Part shown: positions 7,976 through 16,245 of the stretch, one piece after another
Layout of the letters: each line of letters opens with the position of its first letter
Position numbering within the stretch: position 1 is the stretch's first letter
Origin: Alkaliphilus pronyensis
GTDB taxonomy: Bacteria; Bacillota; Clostridia; Peptostreptococcales; Natronincolaceae
DNA: 37,510 nucleotides
Direction of reading: 5' to 3'
NCBI RefSeq assembly: GCF_009017275.1
Contig: NZ_WBZC01000032.1
Span: 1 to 37,510, forward strand
Notes under the pieces: model-generated
What the model saw: only the letters and a program-made list of their open reading frames with translations
Told to the model about the DNA's origin: nothing
The model's database searches: none
Position numbers and translations under genes: made by a program

Positions 7976-9817
7976 ATGTGTGGAATTGCAGGGTGGACTA
8001 ACCTAAAGGAAAACATAATTAATAGAGACAGTATAATAAGAAAAATGATAAGTACACTGACAAGTAGAGGACCAGATGCGTGGGATACCTATATGAGTAA
8101 TAACTGTTTGCTGGGACATAGACGTTTAATAGTAGTTGACCCAGAAGGCGGAGGGCAACCCATGACAAGGAAAATAGGAGATATAAGCTATACTATTGTT
8201 TATAATGGAGAACTATATAATACTGAGTCAGTAAGAAAAAGATTATTAGGCAAAGGGTATAATTTTAAGTCATACTCAGATACAGAGGTTTTACTTCTGT
8301 CATATATAGAATGGGGATTAGGCTGTTTAGATAAGTTAAATGGTATATTTGCCTTTGCTATATGGAATACACAAAAAAAAGAATTGTTTATGGCAAGGGA
8401 TAGACTTGGAGTTAAGCCACTTTTTTATGCAAACATAAATAACAATATGCTATTTGCGTCTGAAATAAAAGCAATATTAGCCAATCCAATTGTACCACCA
8501 GTTTTAACAAATGAAGGTGTAATGGAGCTATTTGGTTTAGGTCCAGCAAGGGCATTGGGTAGTGGTATAATAAAGGATATTAGAGAAATACCTCCTGCCC
8601 ATTATTTACTATATAATGAAGAGGGGGTTAAGCTTAAGCAGTATTGGCAACTGGAAAGTAAACCCCACACCGATGATTTTAACACAACTGTGAATAGAGT
8701 AAAGGAGCTTTTAGTTGACGCAGTAGAAAGACAGCTAATATCTGATGTGCCGGTTTGCGCTTTTTTATCGGGAGGATTAGATTCAAGCGCTATATCTGCT
8801 GTAGCTGCACAAAAATTTAAAGAAGATGGAAAGGGAAGCTTAAACACTTATTCTATTGATTATACAGATAATAATAATTATTTTAAGCCAAGTATGTTTC
8901 AGCCAGATGCAGATAGCAGCTATATAAAGCTAATGAGAGAGTTTATAGGCTCTAACCATCATTTTATAACGACAGACACCCCCCAGTTAATAAAGGCACT
9001 ATATGAGGCAGTAAAGGCTAATGACTTACCTGGTATGGCTGATGTAGATTCCTCTCTTTATTTATTTTGTAAAGAGGTAAAAGAAAAATCAACAGTTGCC
9101 TTATCTGGAGAGTGTGCCGATGAAATATTTGGCGGATACCCGTGGTTTACTAGGGAAGATCTTATTAACAGCAATACATTTCCTTGGTCTCAAGCAATAA
9201 AGGAAAGGAAGGCTATACTTTCATCCGATTACTCAAAGCTACCTATGGTGGAATACGTTAATAATCATTACCAAAATACCTTAAAGGAGGTACCACGCTA
9301 TGAAGGTGATACAATAGCTGAGGCCAGAATTAGAGAAATATTTTACTTAAATCTTAAATGGTTTATGATAACACTTTTAAACAGAAAAGATAGAATGAGT
9401 ATGGCAAATGGGCTGGAGGTTAGAGTACCCTTTGCTGATCATTGGCTAGTTGAATATGTATGGAACATACCATGGTCAATGAAATACCATGAAAATAGAG
9501 AAAAGGGTTTATTAAGGAAGGCACTTGAAGATATACTTCCACCAGAGATTATTAATAGGAAAAAAAGTCCATATCCTAAAACCCATAATCCCTCATACCT
9601 TAAGGCTGTAAAAAATCAACTATCTACAATTATAGAAAATAAAAAATCACCATTACTACAACTGATTAACAAAGATAAAATAAAAGATATAATAGAGACA
9701 GATGGTAAATCCTTTAGCAAGCCTTGGTTTGGGCAATTGATGACAGGACCTCAGCTAATGGCTTATTTAATTCAGATTGATATTTGGATGAGGGAGTATA
9801 AAATAAAGCTTCAATAA
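7976..9817 (+). CDS. asnB: glutamine-hydrolysing asparagine synthetase B
   Basis: A 613-residue cytosolic enzyme making asparagine from aspartate, ATP and glutamine. The ATG at 7976 is certain: after Met removal Cys (MCGIAGW) becomes the N-terminal nucleophile of the glutaminase domain, and AAGGAGA (7959-7965) is 10 bases upstream. The glutaminase half shows LTSRGPDAW, LGHRRL, VYNGELYN and the metal/ammonia-channel region DRLGVKPLFYA. The synthetase half begins with the PP-loop FLSGGLDSSAIS (SGGLDSS at 265-271), followed by ALSGECADEIFGGYPWF and NRKDRMSMANGLEVRVPF. All expected motifs are intact. It is monocistronic. No T-box leader was found upstream. Confidence 0.96.
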   Translation: MCGIAGWTNLKENIINRDSIIRKMISTLTSRGPDAWDTYMSNNCLLGHRRLIVVDPEGGGQPMTRKIGDISYTIVYNGELYNTESVRKRLLGKGYNFKSYSDTEVLLLSYIEWGLGCLDKLNGIFAFAIWNTQKKELFMARDRLGVKPLFYANINNNMLFASEIKAILANPIVPPVLTNEGVMELFGLGPARALGSGIIKDIREIPPAHYLLYNEEGVKLKQYWQLESKPHTDDFNTTVNRVKELLVDAVERQLISDVPVCAFLSGGLDSSAISAVAAQKFKEDGKGSLNTYSIDYTDNNNYFKPSMFQPDADSSYIKLMREFIGSNHHFITTDTPQLIKALYEAVKANDLPGMADVDSSLYLFCKEVKEKSTVALSGECADEIFGGYPWFTREDLINSNTFPWSQAIKERKAILSSDYSKLPMVEYVNNHYQNTLKEVPRYEGDTIAEARIREIFYLNLKWFMITLLNRKDRMSMANGLEVRVPFADHWLVEYVWNIPWSMKYHENREKGLLRKALEDILPPEIINRKKSPYPKTHNPSYLKAVKNQLSTIIENKKSPLLQLINKDKIKDIIETDGKSFSKPWFGQLMTGPQLMAYLIQIDIWMREYKIKLQ

Positions 9818-9942
9818 AAGTACAGTTATTGTTTTTTATAGATAATTATTTGAAAATAGAATAAATTACAACATTACAGCGTATATGTAAATAGGGCAAG
9901 GTTTCATGATATAATTGAGGAAATAAATATCGAGGTGTAATA

Positions 9943-10242
9943 ATGAACAAAATTAAACTATATGAAATAAAACTAAATGATGCAAAGGAATTAGGAATAG
10001 ATACCTGGAATCGTTGGCAATGTGAAGAAAGCTCCTTCGATTGGGAGTATCCAGAGGAAGAAACTGCCTATGTATATGAGGGAGAGGTTATAGTAACTAC
10101 CACTGATGAAAGGGTACATATTAAGGAAAACATGCTGGTTACATTTCCTAGGGGTCTTAAATGCCATTGGGAGGTAAAAAAGAGAATTGATAAAGTATAT
10201 ACATTTAATTTTGATGAAGTTATTTTAAACAATATTAAATAA
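9943..10242 (+). CDS. small cupin protein (DUF861/cupin_3 type)
   Basis: A 99-residue single-domain beta-barrel protein. The pattern WNRWQCEESSFDWEYPEEE, then YVYEGEVIVTTTDERVHI and GDxV-like ENMLVTFPRGLKCHWEV, fits the cupin_3 (DUF861) family, which includes the (S)-ureidoglycine aminohydrolase domain. Such short stand-alone members have no assigned function, and the metal ligands are not the full cupin set, so enzymatic activity is doubtful. The SD GAGGTG precedes the ATG and a terminator follows, so it is a single-gene unit between asnB and the MazG-like gene. Confidence 0.8.
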   Translation: MNKIKLYEIKLNDAKELGIDTWNRWQCEESSFDWEYPEEETAYVYEGEVIVTTTDERVHIKENMLVTFPRGLKCHWEVKKRIDKVYTFNFDEVILNNIK

Positions 10243-10262
10243 AGCTAAATAGCATCAACAAG

Positions 10263-10299
10263 AAAGCTCCTGCAATATACTGAACTGCAAGAGCTTTTT
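10263..10299 (+). terminator. terminator of the cupin gene
   Basis: AAAGCTC-c-TGCA (10263-10274) pairs with TGCA-a-GAGCTTT, followed by a run of T. Confidence 0.75.
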
Positions 10300-10417
10300 G
10301 TATTGTGATAATTAATCGGAATGAGTAAATGTTTACGATAAATTAGTACAGAATAAGAAGGATAAACCTATAATAAACAGAAGAATACTGTTAAGGTCAG
10401 TTGAAAGGAGGCTTAAC

Positions 10418-10744
10418 ATGAATAATAGCTTAACCATTAAAGAAATGCAAAAAATTGTTGATGAGTACATAGGTCAATTTAAAGAGGGATATTTTAGCCC
10501 CTTGGCACTAATGGCTAGATTAACAGAAGAGACTGGAGAGCTAGCAAGAGAGATAAACCATTACTATGGCGAAAAGCCAAAGAGGAAGGATGAACCCCAT
10601 AATACCATTGATCTTGAACTGGCAGATTGTCTTTTTATTCTAGCATGCTTTGCTAATTCATTAGATATTGATTTAGAGGAAGCCTTCTATAAAGTAATGA
10701 ACAAATTTAACACCAGAGATGCTGAACGCTGGAATAGGAAATAG
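10418..10744 (+). CDS. MazG-like nucleotide pyrophosphohydrolase (YpjD type)
   Basis: A 108-residue all-alpha protein of the MazG/dUTPase-like superfamily that hydrolyses (often damaged) nucleoside triphosphates to monophosphates and pyrophosphate. Visible metal-binding motifs: EETGEL (EExxE) after LMARLTE, and ELADCLF (ExxD) after the KDEPHNTIDL stretch. Length equals the single-domain YpjD-like group rather than the two-domain MazG. AAAGGAGG lies 7 bases before the ATG. The stop codon TAG (10742-10744) lies in the left arm of a shared bidirectional terminator with uppP. Confidence 0.88.
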   Translation: MNNSLTIKEMQKIVDEYIGQFKEGYFSPLALMARLTEETGELAREINHYYGEKPKRKDEPHNTIDLELADCLFILACFANSLDIDLEEAFYKVMNKFNTRDAERWNRK

Positions 10745-10770
10745 GTGGCTAGAACTTGCTAGCCACCTAT
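10741..10770. terminator. bidirectional terminator shared by convergent genes
   Basis: ATAGGTGGCTAG (10741-10752) and CTAGCCACCTAT (10759-10770) form a perfect 12-bp stem with a 6-base loop. Both converging genes end inside it: the TAG of the MazG-like gene in the left arm and the TAG of uppP (10767-10769, minus) in the right arm. The T-tract is only moderate on either side. Confidence 0.75.
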
Positions 10771-11597
10771 CTTATTATTGACAAAACAATAATTATAGCC
10801 CCCAGTGCCCAAGTGTAAAACGAAAAGTAATAAAGCTTTTCTTTTTGAATAAAATTAATTAATGTTCTAATGGCAAATACTCCAGAAAGAAAGGCGGCTA
10901 TAATACCTGCTGCCAGTATACCAAAGGTCAAATCACCTAGACCACTCTCAAGAGCTTCTTTAGTTTCTAAGAGGGTAGCACCTAAAATTACAGGTATAGA
11001 CATTAGAAAGGAGAATTTAGTAGCTAACTCCTTATTAAAGCCTCTAAGTAATGCACCTACAATAGTTGAGCCAGATCTTGATATTCCAGGTGTTATGGCC
11101 AAGCCCTGAAATATCCCAACAAATACTGCATCATACCATTTCATATCTTTAACCCCTTTAACACCCTTATGAAATCTTTCAGCAAACCATAAAAGTGAAC
11201 CAGTAATAATTAAAGCTATTCCAATAATAAGTGAAGAGGTATAGAAGCTAGAAAAAATATCCTTTAAAAATATACCCATTAATCCTGTAGGGATAGAAGC
11301 AGCAATAATCATTACTGCTAGCTTTCTATAATCATTGTTAACTAAAAAGCCTTTGCCAGTTAATAAATCAATTAACAACAATAAGCCCTCTTTAATTAAA
11401 TAAAAAATATCCTTTGAATATACAATCAAAACTGAAACCAATGTGCCTAAATGAAGCATAACCGTCAAAAAGAACACCCTATCCTCAGGCACCTTGAGTA
11501 ACTGCTGAGTTAAAGCAAGATGTCCAGAGCTGCTAACAGGCAAAAACTCAGTTAAGCCTTGAACTATGCCTAGTATAATAGCTTTAATTATTGTCAT
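10767..11597 (-). CDS. uppP: undecaprenyl-diphosphatase UppP (BacA)
   Basis: A 276-residue polytopic membrane enzyme that dephosphorylates undecaprenyl diphosphate so the lipid carrier can be reused in peptidoglycan synthesis. It confers bacitracin tolerance when abundant. Both signature regions are present: GIVQGLTEFLPVSSSGH near the N-terminus (the Glu-rich and Ser catalytic region) and PGISRSGSTIVGALLRG (the second, Arg-containing motif). Eight or so hydrophobic helices. I chose the ATG at 11597 (MTIIKAIILG) since AGAGGTG precedes it at normal spacing; ten extra residues upstream (MKYTISRGDN) would include the SD. Confidence 0.95.
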   Translation of the reverse strand: MTIIKAIILGIVQGLTEFLPVSSSGHLALTQQLLKVPEDRVFFLTVMLHLGTLVSVLIVYSKDIFYLIKEGLLLLIDLLTGKGFLVNNDYRKLAVMIIAASIPTGLMGIFLKDIFSSFYTSSLIIGIALIITGSLLWFAERFHKGVKGVKDMKWYDAVFVGIFQGLAITPGISRSGSTIVGALLRGFNKELATKFSFLMSIPVILGATLLETKEALESGLGDLTFGILAAGIIAAFLSGVFAIRTLINFIQKEKLYYFSFYTWALGAIIIVLSIIR

Positions 11598-11779
11598 ATT
11601 ATCACCTCTAGAGATAGTATATTTCACTGATGTAAATTATAACACAAAAAAGAAGATTATCCACTAGTATGAATAACAACTTTTTTAAAGTAGAAACTAA
11701 TATTAATAAAAAAGCAGGTAATAATATTTTGTATTGATAGAAATTGCATAGTAGAATTATTAGGGCAGGAGTTGGAAAA

Positions 11780-12457
11780 ATGCTAATTATATTTGCACGT
11801 GCCTTTATTTTATATTTTATTGTAGTTATAGTAATGAGGATGATGGGAAAAAGACAAATAGCACAAATGCAGCCCTTTGAGCTGGTAATAACAATAATGA
11901 TTGCAGAGTTGGCAGCAACCCCAATGGAGAACGCATCAATACCATTAATAAATGGAATAATACCTATATTGACGCTTTTATCGGTTCAAGTATTGGTTTC
12001 ATACTTATCTTTAAAAAGCGAAAGACTTAGGGAGATAATTTGTGGCAAGCCTAGCATATTAATTTACAAGGGTAAAATTGTACAATCTGAAATGAAAAGA
12101 TTAAGAATAAATATGAATGATTTATTAGAGCAAATTAGGGGAAAGGACTATCCAAATTTAAGTGATATTGAATATGCAATACTAGAAACCAACGGTCAAA
12201 TAAGCATCATGCCGAAACCAGAAAAAAAACAGTTGATAAAAGAAGATATGAAGATGCAACCACCTAAAGAGGAGCTACCAGTAACAGTAGTTATAGATGG
12301 ACAATTAGTAAAGAAAAACTTAAAAAAAGCTGGAGTAGACAAGGATTATGTTTTAAAGCAACTGAAAATGCAGAAAATAAACAAAATTGAGGAGGCTTTT
12401 TTTGCTTTTATATCCTCAGACAATAAATTTTATGCTCAAAAAAAGACTCTTCCTTAA
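11780..12457 (+). CDS. DUF421 (YetF/YrbG family) membrane protein
   Basis: A 225-residue protein with three N-terminal hydrophobic segments (about residues 3-85) and a soluble C-terminal YetF domain. The family hallmark VVMRMMGKRQIAQMQPFELVI is at about residues 17-38, and GKPSILIYKGKIV starts the cytosolic domain, followed by a second domain after DLLEQIRGKDYPNLSDIEYAILETNG. The function of the family is unknown. ATG 11780 is chosen because GCAGGAG (11765-11771) is 8 bases upstream. It is followed after 14 bases by a DUF4363 gene, a pairing usual in Clostridia. Confidence 0.88.
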   Translation: MLIIFARAFILYFIVVIVMRMMGKRQIAQMQPFELVITIMIAELAATPMENASIPLINGIIPILTLLSVQVLVSYLSLKSERLREIICGKPSILIYKGKIVQSEMKRLRINMNDLLEQIRGKDYPNLSDIEYAILETNGQISIMPKPEKKQLIKEDMKMQPPKEELPVTVVIDGQLVKKNLKKAGVDKDYVLKQLKMQKINKIEEAFFAFISSDNKFYAQKKTLP

Positions 12458-12471
12458 GGAGATAAGAATGT

Positions 12472-12852
12472 ATGAAGACAGTTTATACAACTTTAACAAT
12501 ACTAATAGTTTTTTTTATAGGAGCTATATATTTTCTACAATATGTTGAGTATAGCTGTAATGAAATTTTGACACATATAGAAAGGTTAGATGAATGTATT
12601 TTGAATGAAGATTGGGATAAGACCCATAGTAATATAGAGGCTCTAAAAAAAGAATGGAGGCAAAAGAAAAGAGTTTGGGAAATACTATTGGAGCATTATG
12701 ATATAGATACCATTGATGTTGCCATATCAAAAATAGAGAAATTTGCAGATATTAATAACAAGGATTTAGCATTAGGGGAGCTAGTAAAGCTAAAATTTTA
12801 TATTAAGCATATAGAGGATAAAGAGGCCTTTAGCATTGCTAATCTCTTATAA
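12472..12852 (+). CDS. DUF4363 family protein
   Basis: A 126-residue protein with one N-terminal hydrophobic segment (about residues 5-24) and an alpha-helical, charged remainder (ILTHIERLDECILNEDWDKT, then WRQKKRVWEILLEHYDID). It fits DUF4363, whose members are predicted to be membrane-anchored helical proteins often encoded next to DUF421 proteins. The SD AAGGAG overlaps the 3' end of the DUF421 gene, so the two are surely co-transcribed and probably interact. The function is unknown. Confidence 0.8.
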   Translation: MKTVYTTLTILIVFFIGAIYFLQYVEYSCNEILTHIERLDECILNEDWDKTHSNIEALKKEWRQKKRVWEILLEHYDIDTIDVAISKIEKFADINNKDLALGELVKLKFYIKHIEDKEAFSIANLL

Positions 12853-12910
12853 TATCATTAAGTAATGAAATGTAGGCTTCAAATAAAAAAAGACAAAGGA
12901 GTGCAGTATT

Positions 12911-13087
12911 ATGGATATGAAAAGAGCTAACGAAATTTTTAATGCATCAAATCCTATACCAGTACATTATAATGGGAAGTCAATCTGGATTGCAGAGTTA
13001 AATCATCATAAGGAAACAGCAAAAATTAAGGAAAGTTTGTTTTCCCATGAAATAAAAGAAGTACCAGTAAAAGAATTGGTAGAGTAA
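12911..13087 (+). CDS. sspH: H-type small acid-soluble spore protein
   Basis: A 58-residue protein starting MDMKRANEIFNASNPIPVHY and ending EIKEVPVKELVE. This is the layout of the SspH family (MD..RA.EI..S...I.V.YNG..VWI......TA.V......E..V.EL), with the key NGKSIWI and KETAKI stretches in register. AAAGGAG (12894-12900) precedes the ATG by 10 bases. SspH proteins are minor spore-core proteins made in the forespore under sigma-G. It lies 58 bases after the DUF4363 gene, so it may have its own forespore promoter, which I could not place. Full length; the family is usually 55-60 residues. Confidence 0.85.
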   Translation: MDMKRANEIFNASNPIPVHYNGKSIWIAELNHHKETAKIKESLFSHEIKEVPVKELVE

Positions 13088-13122
13088 AAAAGTAAGTAAT
13101 ATATTGTGTTCTGAACTGAGCT

Positions 13123-13278
13123 ATCCCTATCAAAAAATTATAAAGAAAACTTATTTCAGATGGAGTTTTTACTCCACCTGAACTATAGTTCCGCTTACTT
13201 TCTAGCTTGGCGGCACTTATCTCCCGCTTAAGAAGCGGGAGTGCTAGTAACGCCGCTGAAATAAATTATGATGGAGAT
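13123..13278. terminator. possible terminator arms enclosing intergenic repeat copy A
   Basis: ATCCCTATCA (13123-13132) and TGATGGAGAT (13269-13278) can pair over 10 bp with one mismatch and one G-U. TTTCT follows. Between them lies exactly one copy of the 121-bp repeat. It separates the convergent sspH and glutaredoxin genes. The pairing is weaker than at the malG copy. Confidence 0.3.
13139..13259 (-). repeat. dispersed 121-bp structured repeat, copy A (full length)
   Basis: Read on the minus strand it begins TCAGCGGCGTTACTAGCACT and ends AAGTTTTCTTTATA. It folds as a two-tier hairpin (GCGGC/GCCGC outside, CCCGCTT/AAGCGGG inside) and a second stem (TTCAGGTGGAGT with ACTCCATCTGAA, G-U allowed). 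Same length as copy B (26853-26973), to which it is roughly 85% identical by eye. There is no reading frame inside. It looks like a miniature mobile element or a structured RNA. Confidence 0.85.
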
Positions 13279-13281
13279 TTT

Positions 13282-13539
13282 CTAATTAATACCCAGTAAT
13301 TTATCTAACTCACCCTTTTCATCAAGGGCCATTATATCGTCACAACCACCAATAAACATATCATCAATAAATATTTGGGGAACAGTATCCCAGCTTGTCT
13401 TTTGAATGACACTTTTATAGGTTTCAAAATCATCAGTTACATCAATCTTCTTATATTGAACACCCTTTTCATCTAACAAACCTAAAGCCCTTTTACAGTA
13501 GGGACAATACTCCTTAGTATAAATTACAATATTTTTCAT
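13282..13539 (-). CDS. glutaredoxin (GrxC-like)
   Basis: An 85-residue thioredoxin-fold protein with the dithiol active site C12-P-Y-C15 (EYCPYCKRAL), the cis-Pro segment TVPQIFID and the GG.DD motif (IGGCDDIMALDEKG). Length and motifs match bacterial glutaredoxin 3. Clostridia generally lack glutathione, so it more likely works with a thioredoxin reductase-like partner or another thiol. AAAGGAAAGG precedes the ATG. It is monocistronic and divergent from iorA. Confidence 0.9.
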   Translation of the reverse strand: MKNIVIYTKEYCPYCKRALGLLDEKGVQYKKIDVTDDFETYKSVIQKTSWDTVPQIFIDDMFIGGCDDIMALDEKGELDKLLGIN

Positions 13540-13755
13540 GATACCATCCTTTCCTTTTTATTATTAATTATATGATACCCATTTGTTATAATACAAACAA
13601 AATTTGACATATTTAATAATTACTCAATTTAAGTTTTAGCAGTAGCAAGAAATAAAACCATAAAAAATTAAAAATAAAAAAATGGTTAAAATCTGTTATT
13701 CATGAAGGAAACATGAGTATATATGAAAAGTATAGAAAAAGAAGGGAGTGTTTAA

Positions 13756-15576
13756 ATGTTACAAAAAGACAAGCGTGTATTAACTGGTAATGAAGGAATA
13801 GCACGGGGCTTCTATGAAGCAGGTGGACTTATTGCAGCCAGTTACCCCGGCTCACCTACTGTGGAGGTAATAGAAAAACTAAAGGAATACCATGAGGTAT
13901 ACTCTGAATTCTCCACCAACGAAAAGGTAGCTTTAGAGGTAGCTATTGGAGGCTCTTTTTATGGTGCAAGATCAATGGCAGTAATGAAGCATGTTGGTGT
14001 AAATATTGCCTCTGATCCACTTATGACCTTTACACAAACTCCAACTAATGGAGGGTTTTTATTGGTTTCTGGTGATGACCCTGGCTTAGCTAGTTCTCAA
14101 AATGAACAGGATAACAGGTTTTTTGGAAAGTTTGCTAATATGGGAATATTTGACCCTTCAAATAGTCAAGAGGCAAAGGACTATACAAAGCTAGCATTAG
14201 AGATAAGTGAAGAGTTCCAAGCTCCAATGATGCTACGTATAACCAGCAGAGTTTGTCATAGTAGGAGTGTAGTTAGCATAGATGAAAGAACAGAGCTAGA
14301 GCCGAAGGGGATTAATAGAGATAAAGAAAAATTTTGTATGGTGCCTCCAGGCTCAAGAAAAGCACAGCTGTTCATGAAGGATAGAATAGAGAAGCTGGAG
14401 GACTATGGATATGAGTTCCATATAAATGAATTAGAAGAAAGGGAAGGTAGTGATACACTAATAATCACCTCTGGCATGGTGTACCAAAATTTAAAGGAAA
14501 TCAACCCAAATGCAAGCATATGGAAGCTAGGGTTAATTTATCCAATATCTAAAAAAAGAGCAAAGGAAATCACATCAAAATATAACAGAGTAATTGTAAT
14601 AGAAGAAATGATGCCCTTTATAGAAAATGAGTTAAAGCTAATGGGAATTAAGTGTGAAGGAAAGGAGTATTTTTCATATACTGGAGAATTAGATATTAAG
14701 GCTATTGAAGCAGGACTACATAAAGCTGGTGTCCTTAAGCAAATAAAAAAATATAGAGAAGAGCTAGTTGAAACAGTACCAAGAGCTCCATTATTCTGTA
14801 CAGGATGTCCCCATAGACCAGTATTTGATATATTAAAGAAGTCAAAAGCAAAAACCATTGTCGGCGATATTGGCTGCTACTCTATGGCATTTTTATTTCC
14901 ATTCCAGCAATCCAACATTATCATAAGCATGGGAGCCTCTATAGGAATAACAAAAGGAATTAAAAAAGCCATGACTAAAAAAGGAGATAAAGAACCACTT
15001 GTTGCAGTGATAGGAGACGGTACCTTCTTCCATTCAGGACTTCCAGCCATTATTAACCTACTTCATAAAAAGAATGAGGGAGAAAACATGACATTTATTG
15101 TTTTAGACAACAGAACAACAGCTATGACAGGAGGACAACCAAATGCCAGCTCGGGCCTATATAATGAAGTAGATGATATGAAGGTAAACATTAAAGAACT
15201 TCTTGAAGCAATGGGTTTTGACAGAGTTAAGGAGATTAATCAATACGATTATAAAGCCACTGCAAAGCTCTTTAAAGAAGAGATTGCATATGACGGTCTC
15301 TCAATTATAGTAGCTAATGGTCCATGTGCGTTAAAATATAATATGGAAGAGCCATACTATTATGTAGATCCTAGCATTTGTATTAACTGTAGAGCCTGTA
15401 TAAAAACCAATTGCCCACCCCTTAGAATGAAAAAATATGAAGGAATAGAAAAGCTTAAATCCTCAATTGACAAAGATATGTGTGTAGGATGTAGTGTCTG
15501 TGCACAGGTTTGTCCAGTTAATGCAATAAAATCATCAAAAGAAACTGATAGGGAGGATGATAAAATTGACAACTAA
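13756..15576 (+). CDS. iorA: indolepyruvate:ferredoxin oxidoreductase, alpha subunit
   Basis: A 606-residue thiamine-diphosphate enzyme that, with IorB, oxidatively decarboxylates aryl pyruvates from aromatic amino acids to aryl-acetyl-CoA, reducing ferredoxin. The N-terminal pyrimidine-binding domain begins LTGNEGIARGFYEAGGLIAASYPGSPT. The C-terminal half carries the TPP motif (VIGDGTFFHSG ... NRTTAMTGGQPN) and CTGCPHRP. The extreme C-terminus is a 2[4Fe-4S] ferredoxin domain with CINCRACIKTNCP and CVGCSVCAQVCP. All eight cluster cysteines are present. AGGGAGTG lies ahead of the ATG. It overlaps iorB by 11 bases. Expected role: amino-acid fermentation or the reverse, reductive aryl-acid assimilation. 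Confidence 0.96.
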   Translation: MLQKDKRVLTGNEGIARGFYEAGGLIAASYPGSPTVEVIEKLKEYHEVYSEFSTNEKVALEVAIGGSFYGARSMAVMKHVGVNIASDPLMTFTQTPTNGGFLLVSGDDPGLASSQNEQDNRFFGKFANMGIFDPSNSQEAKDYTKLALEISEEFQAPMMLRITSRVCHSRSVVSIDERTELEPKGINRDKEKFCMVPPGSRKAQLFMKDRIEKLEDYGYEFHINELEEREGSDTLIITSGMVYQNLKEINPNASIWKLGLIYPISKKRAKEITSKYNRVIVIEEMMPFIENELKLMGIKCEGKEYFSYTGELDIKAIEAGLHKAGVLKQIKKYREELVETVPRAPLFCTGCPHRPVFDILKKSKAKTIVGDIGCYSMAFLFPFQQSNIIISMGASIGITKGIKKAMTKKGDKEPLVAVIGDGTFFHSGLPAIINLLHKKNEGENMTFIVLDNRTTAMTGGQPNASSGLYNEVDDMKVNIKELLEAMGFDRVKEINQYDYKATAKLFKEEIAYDGLSIIVANGPCALKYNMEEPYYYVDPSICINCRACIKTNCPPLRMKKYEGIEKLKSSIDKDMCVGCSVCAQVCPVNAIKSSKETDREDDKIDN

Positions 15577-16147
15577 TATAATGTTAGGTGGGGTAGGCGG
15601 TCAAGGATTAATTCTAATGACAAAAATTATTTGTCAAGCTGCCTTAGAAGAGGGTTTAGATGTAAAAAGTAATGATGTAGTAGGCTTATCACAAAGAGGT
15701 GGTATGGTATGGGGTAATGTAAGAATTGGAAAAAAGGTTTATTCACCTAATATTTCACCAGGAGACGGAGATATATTAGTTGCTATGGAACCGATAGAGG
15801 GATTAAGATGGAGGGGCATATTAAAAGAAGATGGTATTATAATCCTTAACACAAAAAAACACTTCCCTACTATGGTACAGCAAGAAAAATATGAATATCC
15901 AGATGAAGAAGTGGAAAACCTAAAAAAGGAATTTAAAGTGATAGATATTAATGCCTTTGATGAAGCAGTAGCAATTGGAAAAAAGCAGGTATCCAACGTA
16001 ATTCTACTGGGTATACTGGCAGAGTTTTTAAATATTAAAAAAGAAACATGGAAGAAGGTCATTAGTAATAATGTACCCCAAAAGACAATAGAGTTGAATT
16101 TAAAAGCCTTTAATCTAGGCGTTGAAAAGGCCATTAAAAATAAATAA
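15566..16147 (+). CDS. iorB: indolepyruvate:ferredoxin oxidoreductase, beta subunit
   Basis: A 193-residue gamma-type 2-oxoacid oxidoreductase subunit, partner of IorA. The start TTNIMLGGVGGQGLILMTKI is the usual GVGGQG nucleotide-like loop, followed by DVVGLSQRGGMVWGNVRIG, conserved in IorB. I chose TTG 15566 because GGGAGG (15551-15556) is 9 bases upstream; an ATG at 15557 directly abuts the SD and would leave no spacing. The 11-base overlap with iorA indicates translational coupling. Confidence 0.93.
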   Translation: MTTNIMLGGVGGQGLILMTKIICQAALEEGLDVKSNDVVGLSQRGGMVWGNVRIGKKVYSPNISPGDGDILVAMEPIEGLRWRGILKEDGIIILNTKKHFPTMVQQEKYEYPDEEVENLKKEFKVIDINAFDEAVAIGKKQVSNVILLGILAEFLNIKKETWKKVISNNVPQKTIELNLKAFNLGVEKAIKNK

Positions 16148-16245
16148 AAAAATATATTAAATAAAAAATATTATTGTTTAATAGTACAAATGATGGATAT
16201 ATATAATATTGGCAAATAATAAATTAAAATAGGAGGGTAAACACA

